A DNA stretch of 64,000 nt from Methanobacterium sp. UBA410 (GCA_002498385.1 DAHH01000002.1:1-64000), one strand, 5' to 3'. Shown: positions 9,969 to 19,970, numbered from the stretch's first letter. Notes: a model not told the origin generated them from the letters alone. Numbers and translations: made by a program.

Positions 9969-10008
9969 TGTACATTGATGATACACTAGATAGTACATTG
10001 ATTGTACA
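9969..10008 (+). promoter_or_regulatory. Paired palindromes at the mvh start site
   Basis: TGTACATTGATGATACA (9969-9985) and AGTACATTGATTGTACA (9992-10008) are two 17-base imperfect inverted repeats sharing GTACATTGAT. Their centres are 23 bases apart, about two helical turns. They lie between the predicted TATA box and the AGGAGG site of mvhD. This is a good candidate for a dimeric repressor binding two adjacent sites; the factor cannot be named from sequence. Confidence 0.5.
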
Positions 10009-10032
10009 TCTACAAATCAAGGAGGAAACTCT

Positions 10033-10461
10033 ATGGCTGAGGATGATGTAAAAATCGTTATGTTTTGTTGTAACTGGTGCTCCTACGGAGGAGCAGACAC
10101 TGCTGGTACCGCAAGGATGCAATATCCTCCAAACGTTCGAGTAATAAGGGTAATGTGCTCGGGACGTATCGAACCACAATTTATTTTCAAAGCATTCCGC
10201 GAGGGAGCTGACGGTGTATTAATCGCAGGATGTCACATGGGTGACTGTCACTACGATGCAGGAAACTACAAATTAGATAGAAGAATGAGATTGATCTACA
10301 AACTTGCAGATGAACTTGGAATTGGTAAAGAGAGGATTCACCATGACTGGATATCTGCATCAGAAGGAGAAAAATTCGCAAAAACCGTTACGATGATGGT
10401 AAATCGTATAAAGAAACTTGGAAAATCTCCACTCAAGGAACAAATAGCAGTTGAAGCATAA
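10033..10461 (+). CDS. mvhD: F420-non-reducing hydrogenase subunit D
   Basis: A 142-residue [2Fe-2S] protein linking the MvhAG hydrogenase to heterodisulfide reductase HdrA. It carries the five conserved cysteines of the family: CCNWCSYGG near residue 12, MCSGRIEP near 43, and [10 protein letters not shown] near 63. The ATG follows AGGAGGAAACTCT, a strong site. It is the first gene of mvhDGAB. Two palindromes overlap its predicted transcript start. Confidence 0.95.
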   Translation: MAEDDVKIVMFCCNWCSYGGADTAGTARMQYPPNVRVIRVMCSGRIEPQFIFKAFREGADGVLIAGCHMGDCHYDAGNYKLDRRMRLIYKLADELGIGKERIHHDWISASEGEKFAKTVTMMVNRIKKLGKSPLKEQIAVEA

Positions 10462-10475
10462 GTAGAGGTATGAAA

Positions 10476-11405
10476 ATGGCGGAAAAAGCTAAAGTAGCAA
10501 CAATGTGGCTCGGTGGATGTTCCGGATGTCACATAGCTATTACAGACATTCACGAGGCACTTCTGGACGTTTTAGAGCTGGCAGAATTTGAATTTAGCCC
10601 AGTGCTCATGGATACAAAGTACGATGAAGTCCCAGATGATATAGATGTTATATTAATAGAAGGTGGAATTCGTAACGAAGAAAACCGTGAACTGGCAAAA
10701 ATGCTAAGGGAAAAAGCAAAATTTGTCATAGCCTATGGTACATGTGCAGTGTATGGTGGAATTCCAGGACTTGGAAACCTTTCAACACCTGAAGAACTTG
10801 AAGAGGAAGCATACATCAATTCGGCAAGTACTTACAACGAGGAAGGAATAATCCCTTCCGAAGATGTCCCACACCTAGAAAGCAGGGTAAGACCACTTTC
10901 AGATGTTATAGATGTGGATCTTGCTTTACCTGGATGTCCTCCAAGATCAGACGTGGTTGCAGAAGCAATTCTAGCTTTACTCAAAGGTGAAGAAATTACA
11001 TTACCAACAACCAACCTCTGTGAGGTTTGTCCAAGGGAAAAACCACCAGAAGGACTGGCTATGGATAAAATTGTAAGGCAGCCAGAGTTGGGAAGACCAG
11101 AACCAGAACTTTGTCTGGTGGCACAGGGACTAGTATGTATGGGACCTGCAACAATTTCACTCTGCGGAGCAGAATGCCCTTCAATAGGTATTCCATGCAG
11201 AGGATGCTACGGACCAACAGGTAAAGTTCTAGATCAGGGAGCTAAAATGATAAGTGCTATAGCATCTGACTTTGGTGTTGAAAAAGATAAAGAAGTAGAA
11301 CCAGAAGAAGTTGCAAATGAATTAGATGATATAGTAGGTACATTCTACACATTCACACTCCCAGCTGCATTAGTACCAATGAAAATGCGAAAGGAGGCAA
11401 AATAA
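10476..11405 (+). CDS. mvhG: F420-non-reducing hydrogenase small subunit G
   Basis: About 309 residues, the small [NiFe]-hydrogenase subunit carrying three Fe-S clusters that pass electrons from the active site to MvhD. The proximal-cluster motif GGCSGCH is near residue 13, then YGTCAVYGG near 88, LPGCPPRSD near 150, and cysteine clusters near 178 and 210-240. The ATG at 10476 sits 6 bases after GAGGT; an ATG at 10470 is in frame but too close to the site. The mvhA ATG follows the stop codon directly, so translation is coupled. Confidence 0.94.
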   Translation: MAEKAKVATMWLGGCSGCHIAITDIHEALLDVLELAEFEFSPVLMDTKYDEVPDDIDVILIEGGIRNEENRELAKMLREKAKFVIAYGTCAVYGGIPGLGNLSTPEELEEEAYINSASTYNEEGIIPSEDVPHLESRVRPLSDVIDVDLALPGCPPRSDVVAEAILALLKGEEITLPTTNLCEVCPREKPPEGLAMDKIVRQPELGRPEPELCLVAQGLVCMGPATISLCGAECPSIGIPCRGCYGPTGKVLDQGAKMISAIASDFGVEKDKEVEPEEVANELDDIVGTFYTFTLPAALVPMKMRKEAK

Positions 11406-12818
11406 ATGGTTAAACTAACAATGGAACCTGTGACAAGAATTGAAGGTCACGCAAAAATTACAGTACACCTTGATGACGCGGGAAATGTTGAAGAAACAAG
11501 ACTTCACGTTATGGAATTCCGTGGATTCGAGAAATTCCTCCAGGGAAGGCCAATTGAAGAGGTACCAAGGATAGTACCAAGGATATGTGGTATCTGTGAT
11601 GTACAGCACCACTTAGCAGCTGCAAAAGCAGTGGATCAATGTTTTGGATTTAAAGATGATGAGATCTTACCAGCTGCCTACAAAATGAGGGAGTTGATGA
11701 ACTGGGGTTCATACATGCACTCACACGCACTCCACTTCTACTTCCTGGCAGCACCTGACTTCATAGCAGGAAAAGACCGCAAAACAAGGAACGTCTTCCA
11801 GATCATAAAGGACTCACCGGACCTTGCAATGCAGGCAATTGAAATCAGGAAAAATGCACAGGATATTGTGGCAGCCACAGGTGGAAGACCAATACACCCA
11901 ACATCATCCACACCAGGTGGTATCTCCACAGAACTCGATGAAGAAACCCAGAAAGATCTACTCAAAAAGGCACAGAGGAATGTTGAACTGGCTGTTGCAA
12001 CACTCGAAACAGCAAAACCAATATTTGAGGAAAACATAGACCTTGTAAACTCATTAGGTCTTGTTGACACTTACCACTGCGGGCTTGTTAACAACGGAGT
12101 TTGGGATGTTTACAACGGCGACGTGAGGATGAAGGACAAGGAAGGTAAACTTTACGCTGAATTCCCAAGTGAAAACTATCTGGATTACATGGCAGAAAAG
12201 GTTAAACCTTACTCCTGGTTAAAATTCCCATACATAAAAGACTTAGGATACCCTGAGGGAATATACAGAGTAGCTCCATTATCAAGACTTAACGTTGCAG
12301 ACAAGATGCCAACACCAAAAGCACAGGACTACTTCAAAGAATTTAAGGACAAGTTCGGCTACGCACAGCAGCCACTACTTTTCCATTGGGCAAGACTCAT
12401 AGAGCTTGTAGCAGCTTCAGAATGTGCTGCTAACACATTGGAAGAAGATCTTTCAGGACCTAAATTCCCAGAATCACTTGAAAAACAGGCTGGTGAAGGT
12501 GTAGGAATAGTGGAAGCAGCAAGGGGAACATTAACCCACCACTACCAGTGCGATGAGAATGGATTAGTAACCAAAGCAAACATAATCGTTGCAACAATCC
12601 AGAACAACCCTGCAATGGAAATGGGTATTCAGAAAGTTGCAAAAGACTACATAAAACCAGGTGTAGAAGTAGACGACAAGATCTTCAATTTAATGGAGAT
12701 GGTTATAAGAGCATACGATCCATGTTTATCATGTGCAACCCACACAGTCGACACACAGATGAAACTCGCAACACTTGAAGTATACGACAGCGAGGGCAAC
12801 CTCATAAAGAAAATTTAA
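11406..12818 (+). CDS. mvhA: F420-non-reducing hydrogenase large subunit A
   Basis: A 470-residue catalytic subunit with the [NiFe] centre that splits H2 in the Mvh-Hdr complex. The N-terminal nickel-binding motif [11 protein letters not shown] is near residue 60 and the C-terminal one DPCLSCATH near 440. About 23 residues follow that histidine, the expected C-terminal extension removed by a maturation protease after nickel insertion. The length and order fit MvhA. The gene starts directly after the mvhG stop codon and lies 19 bases before mvhB. Confidence 0.96.
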   Translation: MVKLTMEPVTRIEGHAKITVHLDDAGNVEETRLHVMEFRGFEKFLQGRPIEEVPRIVPRICGICDVQHHLAAAKAVDQCFGFKDDEILPAAYKMRELMNWGSYMHSHALHFYFLAAPDFIAGKDRKTRNVFQIIKDSPDLAMQAIEIRKNAQDIVAATGGRPIHPTSSTPGGISTELDEETQKDLLKKAQRNVELAVATLETAKPIFEENIDLVNSLGLVDTYHCGLVNNGVWDVYNGDVRMKDKEGKLYAEFPSENYLDYMAEKVKPYSWLKFPYIKDLGYPEGIYRVAPLSRLNVADKMPTPKAQDYFKEFKDKFGYAQQPLLFHWARLIELVAASECAANTLEEDLSGPKFPESLEKQAGEGVGIVEAARGTLTHHYQCDENGLVTKANIIVATIQNNPAMEMGIQKVAKDYIKPGVEVDDKIFNLMEMVIRAYDPCLSCATHTVDTQMKLATLEVYDSEGNLIKKI

Positions 12819-12837
12819 ACCGTAAGGTGAGAAAAAA

Positions 12838-14076
12838 ATGATAGTAGTCAACAAGGAGGACTGCATCAGATGTGGCGCATGCCAAGGCACATGTCCAACA
12901 GCAGCCATAGCAGTTTCACCTGAAAATGTGGTGTACTGTGATATCTGTGGCGGGGAACCAAAATGTGTGGATATCTGTCCAACCGGTGCATTGAAGACCG
13001 ATGAACTAACAATTGACGAGGAAGGTACAACACAGACTCGTATCGTCTTCAACCCTAATTTATGCAATAAATGTGGGGACTGTGTGGATGTCTGCCCACC
13101 AAAGGTTTTAAAACTCGACGGAGAAAAGGTACAAAAAATTCCACTTGAAGGATACTGTGTCATGTGTGAACAGTGCGTTGACATATGCCCAGTGGGAGTC
13201 ATAGGAATTCCTGGAGTTAAAGAACCTAAAAAAGTGGAAAAAGACATTACAGGACCTATATTCATATCAGACTGTGTTGGATGCGGAATGTGTGTAGATG
13301 AATGTCCAGTTGATGCAATAACCCTCTCTGAGATCGGTGGTTCAATAGAAATCGATGAGGACAAATGTATTTACTGTGGAACATGTTCACAGACCTGCCC
13401 ATGGAATGCAGTTTACATATCTGGTAAAAAACCAGTAAAAAGAGCTAAAGAAATGCTCAAATTTGATGTGGACGACGATAAATGTATCGGCTGCAACGTA
13501 TGTGTGGATGCATGTCCAGGAAACTTCATAAAACCATTACCATCCGTACTCTCAGTAGAACTTCCAGAGGTCTGCGCAGCATGTGGACTTTGTGAAAAGC
13601 TCTGTCCAGTGGATGCAATTGATCTTGAAGTGGAACTTGGACCTGCAAAACCAGCAGCCCAGGAAGGACTTGTATGGGACGAGTCAGTTTGTGAAATGGA
13701 TGGAGGATGTGCAAGGGCATGTCCAAACGAGGCTATAAGGGTAGTCACAGCTGATGGAATAGAAATTCCCGGCGACATAAAAACAGATGCAGAGCCATCC
13801 TATAATATGTGTGTTAGATGCGGAGCATGTGTATCTGCCTGTCCAAAGGGAGCATTAACTCTGGTTGAAATGGATAAAGAGGTTGACGGTGAAATTGTCA
13901 AACGTAACAGGATAGAGTACAGTCCTGACAAATGTGACAAATGCGGCGACTGTATTGATGTATGTCCATACAACATGCTGAAACTCACAGACGACAAGGT
14001 ACCCCTCAAAGGTTTCTGTATACTCTGTGACCAGTGCATACCTGCATGTCCAAACCATGCATTGTCCATAAAATAA
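12838..14076 (+). CDS. mvhB: Polyferredoxin MvhB
   Basis: A 412-residue protein composed almost entirely of repeated 2x[4Fe-4S] ferredoxin modules. I count about twelve CxxCxxCxxxCP-type motifs, starting with [12 protein letters not shown] at residue 9 and ending with [12 protein letters not shown] near 397. This matches the 12-cluster polyferredoxin encoded in mvh operons, thought to store or carry electrons. The RBS AAGGTGAG precedes the ATG. It is the last gene of the operon, followed by a hairpin and T-runs. Confidence 0.95.
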   Translation: MIVVNKEDCIRCGACQGTCPTAAIAVSPENVVYCDICGGEPKCVDICPTGALKTDELTIDEEGTTQTRIVFNPNLCNKCGDCVDVCPPKVLKLDGEKVQKIPLEGYCVMCEQCVDICPVGVIGIPGVKEPKKVEKDITGPIFISDCVGCGMCVDECPVDAITLSEIGGSIEIDEDKCIYCGTCSQTCPWNAVYISGKKPVKRAKEMLKFDVDDDKCIGCNVCVDACPGNFIKPLPSVLSVELPEVCAACGLCEKLCPVDAIDLEVELGPAKPAAQEGLVWDESVCEMDGGCARACPNEAIRVVTADGIEIPGDIKTDAEPSYNMCVRCGACVSACPKGALTLVEMDKEVDGEIVKRNRIEYSPDKCDKCGDCIDVCPYNMLKLTDDKVPLKGFCILCDQCIPACPNHALSIK

Positions 14077-14082
14077 TTGAAT

Positions 14083-14135
14083 AGTTAAAAGGGTTAACTT
14101 AGTTTAACTCTTACCTTTTTGTTTTTTACTTTTCT
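14083..14135 (+). terminator. mvh operon terminator candidate
   Basis: AGTTAA (14083-14088) pairs with TTAACT (14094-14099) around a 5-base loop, and T-rich tracts follow at about 14115-14135. Confidence 0.45.
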
Positions 14136-14462
14136 TGATAAAGAAGCCCAAATTCCTAATAAAATTGGAATATAAAGTTCCTAATAAAAGATAATAAACT
14201 GCAGTGGTCTCATGAAAAATGAGGTAGCAACCTGTAAATATGGGGTATTAAAGATCTTTTCAAGGAAAGCAGGAAGATCTTTAAATGAAATAGATTTAGG
14301 TTACCTTTTTTTAAAAACGATTTTAAAAGTATCTATAAAAGATCAATTCAAAGGGCATTGTTAAGTATTACGCATATTATGGTAATAATAATGAATTTTT
14401 TGACTTTTGCAGTATGATAAATTTTCTTTTTCGGGTAGTAACATATTTTAAAACCCTAAAAC

Positions 14463-14474
14463 ATATAATATATG
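14463..14474 (+). promoter_or_regulatory. TATA box for the Hmd paralogue
   Basis: CATATAATATAT lies 28-39 bases before the ATG at 14502, implying a very short leader that still carries the GGTG site. Confidence 0.45.
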
Positions 14475-14501
14475 ATTTACAACTTTTTAGTGGTGTTTCA
14501 A

Positions 14502-15527
14502 ATGAAAGTTACAGTTTATGGTGCAGGAAATCAGGATCTTTACGTAAAACAACTCAATTTGATGAAGAATTATGGTGGAGAACCTCCATATGGTGGAAGT
14601 AGGATGGCAATTGAATTTGCACAGGCTGGACATGAGGTCTGTCTTGCAGAACCAAATGAGGCCAACCTCACAGAGGATCAATGGAAGGTTGTGAAAGACA
14701 GTGGAGTTTCAGTAGTTTCAGATGATGCTGAAGCAGCAAAGAATGCTGAAATAGCCATTTTTTTCACGCCCTTTGGTAAGAAGACTTTTGAAATCGCTAA
14801 AAATATTCTGGAACATCTTCCAGAGAATGCCATAATAGCCAACACTTGTACAGTTTCACCCATGGTTCTTTACTACGTTCTTGAAAGGGAAATTAAAAAG
14901 AATCGTCCGGATGTTGGTATTGTTTCCATGCATCCTGCTGCAGTACCCGGAACTCCACAGCACGGACACTACATCATTGGGGGAGTTGCAACCAACGGAT
15001 TCAGCATAGCAACACCTGAACAAATTAAAAAATGTGAGGAACTTGCTACAAGCTGTGGTAAAGAAGCTTACATCTTGCCTGCTGATGTTTCTCCTACTGT
15101 TGCAGATATGGGATGTCTTGTGACGGCTGTGACACTTGCAGGAGTTCTGGATTACTACAGCGTGGGTACAAAGGTTATAAAGGCACCTAAAGAGATGGTT
15201 GAAAAGCAGATAGTTATGACACTTCAGACCATGGCATCCCTTGTGGAATCTTCAGGAGTCGATGGAATGCTGAGCGTCATAAACCCGGACCTTGTGGTTA
15301 AAACAGCAAGTTCCATGCATGTATTCCCAAAACAGGACGAACTCGACGCTGCAATTGATATACTCTCAGACCTAGATCCTAAGCTCTGGGAGGATACAGC
15401 CAATGCAAAGGTAAAACCTACAAATCTGGTGGCTGCCCAGGCACTTTCAAAGGAAATTACAAACCTTATGGGCCAAAAGGCTGCTGAGGGTACCATGCGA
15501 AGGTGCATGCGAAAACTGTTTGAGTAA
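14502..15527 (+). CDS. Hmd-family paralogue (HmdII-like)
   Basis: About 341 residues related to the H2-forming methylene-H4MPT dehydrogenase ([Fe]-hydrogenase, Hmd). It has a Rossmann start MKVTVYGAG, IANTCTVSP near residue 120 with the cysteine that ligates iron in Hmd, SMHPAAVPGTP near 145, and the helical C-terminal domain (PADVSPTVADMG near 188). The N-terminal insert GGEPPYGG and the overall pattern match the HmdII/HmdIII paralogues rather than catalytic Hmd. These bind the FeGP cofactor at least in some species, and sensing or cofactor-trafficking roles have been proposed. hcgG follows on the same strand. Confidence 0.8.
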   Translation: MKVTVYGAGNQDLYVKQLNLMKNYGGEPPYGGSRMAIEFAQAGHEVCLAEPNEANLTEDQWKVVKDSGVSVVSDDAEAAKNAEIAIFFTPFGKKTFEIAKNILEHLPENAIIANTCTVSPMVLYYVLEREIKKNRPDVGIVSMHPAAVPGTPQHGHYIIGGVATNGFSIATPEQIKKCEELATSCGKEAYILPADVSPTVADMGCLVTAVTLAGVLDYYSVGTKVIKAPKEMVEKQIVMTLQTMASLVESSGVDGMLSVINPDLVVKTASSMHVFPKQDELDAAIDILSDLDPKLWEDTANAKVKPTNLVAAQALSKEITNLMGQKAAEGTMRRCMRKLFE

Positions 15528-15744
15528 GCGTTAACTAATAGATTCAGTTAAAAATTGGTTCTGTTTTATCTTTTTTATTTTTCACTTTCTATTTTTCATA
15601 CCCAGTTCATCACTTCCAATTCGTTGTCATGTCCTTCAGTTATATCCAGAGTTTTTATCAGCATTTTTTTTAAAAATTATCCCTCCTTAAGATAATTCTG
15701 TCAATATATATCATTTTTTTCATAGTATCATTTTTTTTAATAAG

Positions 15745-15776
15745 AAAACCTCTTTTTTTTTAAAGGTTTTTTGTTT
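15745..15776. terminator. Terminator hairpin after the Hmd paralogue
   Basis: AAAACCT (15745-15751) pairs with AGGTTTT (15764-15770) around a T-rich loop, followed by more T residues. It is symmetrical enough to act on either strand. Confidence 0.5.
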
Positions 15777-16154
15777 TACATCATGTTTGTTCCCTGAGTT
15801 ATGCAGTGTTTTTTAAGTAACCCCAAAATAGGTAATACTTACTTAGAACATTATCTAGCTTTTAAATAGTAGTTAAATCTCTTACTAATATGAAATAGGT
15901 CTCCAAAAATAAAAAAAAGCTTTTTAAAAGGAATTTTTAAGAAGCATTTTTAAGAAGCATTTTGAATAAATTTTTGAATGAAAAGGAATTTTTAAAAGGA
16001 AATAGAAAAGTTGGAAATACCGGATTGTTGACCAGAAACTTAGATGGTTAATCCCGTTTTGACCAATAAATTTCAGTACTGAACTTACCAAAAAGTTGAG
16101 TATAATCAAGCAGTTGAGTACACCTACCACAATCAAATGCTTGTCAAATTAGAA

Positions 16155-16209
16155 ATTGTTTATCAAACTAATTATTTTATCAAATCAAAAATTAATTGTT
16201 TATCAGATC
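16155..16209 (+). promoter_or_regulatory. Three TTTATCARAYC repeats upstream of hcgG
   Basis: ATTGTTTATCAAAC (16155-16168), TTTTATCAAATC (about 16175-16186) and ATTGTTTATCAGATC (16195-16209) are direct repeats ending 13 bases before the hcgG ATG. They span the expected promoter and leader, suggesting operator sites. Confidence 0.35.
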
Positions 16210-16222
16210 AAAGGTGGCCAGA

Positions 16223-17734
16223 ATGTACGACATGGTAAAGGATGCAGTGAACGATTTGGATGCAGCTTTTGAACTCAGTAGATCCAAAAAAGATGTTGGC
16301 GAAATTGTGGATGCAGTTTGCGGGCTCACAAGGGATGAGGCAATGAAACTGGGAATGAACTTTAAAAGATTCCCATTGGGGTGCGACTTAACAGAGATCA
16401 TGGTGGGAACATGCGCCTCCGATCTGGAAAAAATAGATCTTCTTGGAAACTGTATAATATCCAACATGCTCGGAGCTTCAATACACGTTTGTGCCTATGC
16501 CTTTGCTGACATTGCAGAAAAATACGGTATGAAAGGTCTGGAACTTTTAAGGGAGGTAAGGGATATTACAGATGTTCCCCTTGACCTGGATCACTTTGGA
16601 AGTTACGGTGCAATGAGGTTTCCAAGGGAGATAACAGGATGCCCCGGCCAGTGCTACTTTGAAGGTCCCACTTCAGCTTCACAGGGTTGTCCCAGAGGAA
16701 GAATTCACTCAAGGTTAATGGACAAGGAAATTGAGGATGCACCTGAAATGGAGGAATGGGTGAAACTCTCATCTTCTGTGGCAGTTAACCTCACCAGTGC
16801 CCAGGGCAACGAGGGACATGCTGCACCCCTTGAAGAAGCCCAAAATGTTGCAGAGTTGGCTAAAAAATATGGAAAAGGCCTTGAAACCATAATGTTTGTT
16901 GGTGACGGTTACGATGACCTTATAACAGGCTTTTCAGAGGCCCTGAAGATGGGGGCAGACATCTTCGTTCTGGAGGGCGGACCCTTCAACAGATCCCCAG
17001 ACAGACTTGACAACTTTGCGAGGGCTGTTGCAATGGCCAGAATACTTGTTCCGGGAAGGATAGTTGCAACAAACGGTGCTTATGAAGATGAATGTAGGGT
17101 AGGATTAAGATCAGGGCTCAATGCAATTATAACCGGATTTCCACAAAACCACCATGGTTACATGTGCGGTTACTCACTGGGCACGGCCAGAAGAGGTAGA
17201 TTTGGAATGCCCCGAGTTGTTAAAATAATGAAAGAAGAACTCGAAAACGGGAACACATGTGTGCCCATACAGAGACCTGAACTTGAGGCACTGGCTCGGG
17301 CAGTGAAGGTTGTTGGACCAGAAAATGTTTACCCAAAAAAAATTGGACAGTTCCCTCTGGGCGATGCTCACTGGCCAGTAATTTCTTCCACACCCATTTA
17401 CGACAAAGTTAATGTTAAAAACACCATTGAAACAATTTTAAAAGGTGTTAAAGGCGATTCTGTGGCGTTTCTTGGTGGGAGATTCGTTTCATGGGCTGCT
17501 GCCAAGGCCATTGATGGGGAAGTTGATGAAATTGTGGTAAGTGACATAGATCCATGGGTTGAGAAAGCTACAGTTGAAATCATGAATGGAGCTTTGAAAT
17601 CAACTGTTTTGGGTGCTGAATCGGATGATGCAAAGGCTTACAGAAATTCAGAAACCACCTTTATAACTTCCACCATACCTGCAGTGGTTGAGAAACTCTC
17701 ACAAAAATTTGAAGCTGCAAAAACCTTTGTATGA
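16223..17734 (+). CDS. hcgG: FeGP-cofactor biosynthesis protein HcgG/HmdC
   Basis: About 503 residues matching the HmdC family (called HcgG in the hcgA-G nomenclature), a protein of [Fe]-hydrogenase cofactor (FeGP) synthesis. The N-terminal two thirds are cysteine-rich: CPGQCYFEGPTSASQGCPRG near residue 140 and NHHGYMCGYS near 315. The last ~90 residues (GDSVAFLGGRFVSWAAAKAI... VSDIDPWVEKA) look like a Rossmann, fibrillarin-like domain. I use the ATG at 16223 because AAAGGTGG lies 5 bases upstream; an upstream TTG at 16196 is less likely. The other hcg genes are not in this window. Confidence 0.78.
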   Translation: MYDMVKDAVNDLDAAFELSRSKKDVGEIVDAVCGLTRDEAMKLGMNFKRFPLGCDLTEIMVGTCASDLEKIDLLGNCIISNMLGASIHVCAYAFADIAEKYGMKGLELLREVRDITDVPLDLDHFGSYGAMRFPREITGCPGQCYFEGPTSASQGCPRGRIHSRLMDKEIEDAPEMEEWVKLSSSVAVNLTSAQGNEGHAAPLEEAQNVAELAKKYGKGLETIMFVGDGYDDLITGFSEALKMGADIFVLEGGPFNRSPDRLDNFARAVAMARILVPGRIVATNGAYEDECRVGLRSGLNAIITGFPQNHHGYMCGYSLGTARRGRFGMPRVVKIMKEELENGNTCVPIQRPELEALARAVKVVGPENVYPKKIGQFPLGDAHWPVISSTPIYDKVNVKNTIETILKGVKGDSVAFLGGRFVSWAAAKAIDGEVDEIVVSDIDPWVEKATVEIMNGALKSTVLGAESDDAKAYRNSETTFITSTIPAVVEKLSQKFEAAKTFV

Positions 17735-18335
17735 AATCAAAAATTGTTTACAGTTGTTTAAAAATTCATATGAAGCTTGTTATCTTTTTCGGCGTTGAAA
17801 AGTATGAAAAAATGTATGAAAAAAAGAGTAGACATTTTAAATGTTAAAACAAAACCCTAATTTGGTAATACACAGAAATTGTAAAGGGTTCATAGGGTGA
17901 TATATGGTTAAATACCCTAATTTTCATACTTTTTTGGTTAAAATCCAATTAAATTGGCAGATTGTTAGATTTTGACTTTATTTAATGGTTTTTAAGGAAT
18001 CCATCATACATTGATGTTTAAAAACTCTTTTCTTTTGTCAGCATTGTTATTAAATATTTCTACTTGATCTTCTTTGAAAAAGTTTATAAGGGGACTAATA
18101 AAGAAATAGTATGCGTAAAAGCCTTTATTATAAATAAAATAGACAGTAATAAAAATTTATCATGAAAAGAAAAGTAATAAAAAAGTTATTATGAAAACAA
18201 GCGTTAAACACAACTTTAAGGTTTGAATTTTTTCATGTTAACAAGAAACTGTCTAGAGGCAGGGAATCTGTGATAATGAAAAATCTGTTAAATTTGTAAT
18301 GATGGATTTTACGTAAGTAAAAATATCTTGAATTT

Positions 18336-18360
18336 ATGGATACGATTTTTTTGTATCTAT
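18336..18360 (+). promoter_or_regulatory. mrt leader hairpin A
   Basis: ATGGATAC (18336-18343) pairs with GTATCTAT (18353-18360), eight pairs including one G-U, around a 9-base T-rich loop. The GGAGG site of the leader ORF begins on the next base, so the hairpin could hide or expose that site. Confidence 0.5.
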
Positions 18361-18373
18361 GGAGGTTGGAAGG

Positions 18374-18454
18374 ATGAATGTTTCAATAAATCTAAACGTA
18401 GAGTTTGTTTTTGGACATTTGTTGCAAGATGGCAGAGGAGATACTAAAAAATAG
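18374..18454 (+). CDS. Possible 26-codon leader ORF upstream of mrtB
   Basis: ATG at 18374 to TAG at 18454, 26 codons (begins MNVSINLNVEF). GGAGG at 18361-18365 and GAAGG at 18369-18373 precede it, making it one of the few intergenic ORFs here with a plausible RBS. It lies between two predicted hairpins and ends 168 bases before mrtB. Its peptide has no recognisable feature. If translated, it may act as a leader peptide rather than a functional protein; it may also be chance. Confidence 0.3.
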   Translation: MNVSINLNVEFVFGHLLQDGRGDTKK

Positions 18455-18510
18455 GTACTAACAGTTTTTTTCTGAACACGCGATCTTGCCTGTCCTGGAG
18501 TTGATTTTTA

Positions 18511-18556
18511 ATTGACTGATGGATGAGGTAGGATTATTGAACCTCGTGTCAGTAAT
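18511..18556 (+). promoter_or_regulatory. mrt leader hairpin B
   Basis: ACTGA (18515-18519) pairs with TCAGT (18549-18553), and GAGGT (18525-18529) pairs with ACCTC (18541-18545), with a small internal loop and an 11-base apical loop. ATT/AAT extend the base past a bulged G. It ends 66 bases before the mrtB ATG. No T-run follows, so it is more like a structured regulatory element than a plain terminator. Confidence 0.5.
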
Positions 18557-18622
18557 ACAAAAAACTGAAGTATTAACAATCAGTTTCATTTCTTAATAAA
18601 AAATTTGAGAGGTGTAAATTTA

Positions 18623-19954
18623 ATGCCAACATATGAAGATAGAATAGACCTTTATGGGGTAAATGGAAAACTTTTAGAGGAAAATGTTCCGCTAGAAGCT
18701 GTTAGTCCAATGGTTAACCCCACAATTGAGAAAATTGTGCATGAAGTTAAACGTTCTGTTGCTGTAAACTTAGCAGGCGTTGAGAAAGCATTGGCTGAAG
18801 CAGCTTATGGAGGAAAAGCAAATCATATTCCTGGAAGGGAACTTAATTTGCCTCTAGTTGAAAATGCTGATGTTATAGCTGAAAAAATCCAGAAAATGAT
18901 TCAGATAAATGAGGAGGATGACTTCAACCTCAAACAGATCAACGGTGGAAAACAGATGCTTGTGCAGCTGCCAGCAGAGAGAATGAAAATGGCTGCAGAT
19001 TACACTGTTTCAAGTTTGGTTACAGGCAGTGCCCTTGTACAAGCAATAATAGACACGTTTGATGTGGACAAATTTGAGGCATCAGCTGTTAAAACAGCTG
19101 TTCTTGGAAGTTACCCACAGACAGTTGATTTCAAAGGTGCAAACCTCACAACACTTTTAGGACCTCCAGTAATGCTTGAAGGATTAGGTTACGGTTTAAG
19201 GAACATTGGTGCAAACCACGTTGTTGCCATAACCAAAAAGAACACTTTAAATGCAGTAGCACTCTCTTCAATATTAGAACACACAGCAATGTTTGAGATG
19301 GGTGATGCTTTAGGTGCATTTGAAAGATTCCACCTTCTAGGAATGGCTTTCCAGGGTCTAAACGCAAACAACCTTGTTTACGAGATCGTGAAGGAAAACG
19401 GTAAGGGAACAGTCGGTACAGTAGTTGCTTCAACAGTTGAAAGGGCTCTTGAAGACGGAGTTATAAAAGTAGCAAAAACATTGGCTTCAGGTTACAAAAT
19501 TTACGAACCTGTTGACTGGGCTTTATGGAATGCTTACGCAGCAGCTGGACTTATAAGTTCTGTTATAGTCAACGTCGGTGCTGCAAGAGCTGCACAGGGA
19601 GTTGCATCAACACTTCTATATTTCAATGACATACTGGAATTCGAGACAGGCCTTCCTGGTGTTGACTTCGGAAGAGCACAGGGAACCGGTGTGGGTATGA
19701 GCTTCTTCTCCCACGGTATATATGGTGGAGGAGGTCCAGGAATATTCCACGGAAACCACGTTGTAACCCGACACAGTAAAGGATTTGCTATACCATGCAA
19801 TGCTGCAGCCATGAGTATGGATGCTGGAACACAGATGTTCTCAGTTGAAACAACTTCCGGGCTTGTTGGAGAAGTTTACAGCGACATAGATTACCTGCGT
19901 GAACCAGTCAAACACGTTGCAGAAGGAGCAAAAGAAATAAAAGATCAGATCTAA
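18623..19954 (+). CDS. mrtB: Methyl-coenzyme M reductase II subunit beta
   Basis: About 443 residues, the beta subunit of the enzyme that releases methane from methyl-coenzyme M and coenzyme B. The N-terminal [11 protein letters not shown] and the glycine-rich [28 protein letters not shown] region near residue 360 (cited by position) are diagnostic of McrB/MrtB. GAGAGGTG precedes the ATG at 18623. The following order D-G-A with no C gene identifies isoenzyme II. In relatives such as Methanothermobacter the mrt genes are favoured at high H2 supply. Confidence 0.95.
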   Translation: MPTYEDRIDLYGVNGKLLEENVPLEAVSPMVNPTIEKIVHEVKRSVAVNLAGVEKALAEAAYGGKANHIPGRELNLPLVENADVIAEKIQKMIQINEEDDFNLKQINGGKQMLVQLPAERMKMAADYTVSSLVTGSALVQAIIDTFDVDKFEASAVKTAVLGSYPQTVDFKGANLTTLLGPPVMLEGLGYGLRNIGANHVVAITKKNTLNAVALSSILEHTAMFEMGDALGAFERFHLLGMAFQGLNANNLVYEIVKENGKGTVGTVVASTVERALEDGVIKVAKTLASGYKIYEPVDWALWNAYAAAGLISSVIVNVGAARAAQGVASTLLYFNDILEFETGLPGVDFGRAQGTGVGMSFFSHGIYGGGGPGIFHGNHVVTRHSKGFAIPCNAAAMSMDAGTQMFSVETTSGLVGEVYSDIDYLREPVKHVAEGAKEIKDQI

Positions 19955-19970
19955 GATAACAGGTGATTCT

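Larger units (their letters stand above)
14077..14501. other. mvhB/hmdII intergenic region
   Basis: This spacer holds a terminator-like hairpin after mvhB and a TATA box (14463-14474) for the Hmd paralogue. The middle is AT-rich with no supported gene. An ORF at 14414-14602 is out of frame with the Hmd gene and is rejected. Confidence 0.6.
15528..16222. other. hmdII/hcgG intergenic region
   Basis: This AT-rich gap of about 700 bases includes a hairpin-plus-T-run terminator (15745-15776), a 13-bp tandem duplication (TTTTTAAGAAGCA at 15934-15946 and 15947-15959) and three TTTATCAAATC-like repeats just before hcgG. The minus-strand ORF at 15924-16136 is low-complexity and lacks support. Confidence 0.6.
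17735..18622. other. Long mrt upstream region
   Basis: 888 bases between hcgG and mrtB. Several TATA-like elements occur (for example near 18078-18086 and 18126-18140). From 18336 on it holds a structured leader: hairpin A, a 26-codon ORF with an RBS, and hairpin B. These parts are listed separately. The stretch 17735-18330 is AT-rich with no supported gene. Confidence 0.6.

Noticed and set aside
14414..14602. Alternative frame at the start of the Hmd paralogue
   Set aside because: The overlapping frame with MKVTVYGAG matches the Hmd family through its full length.
18374..18454. Calling the mrt leader ORF a functional protein gene
   Set aside because: Only 26 codons and no protein features. 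It is kept as a low-confidence leader ORF rather than a gene product.
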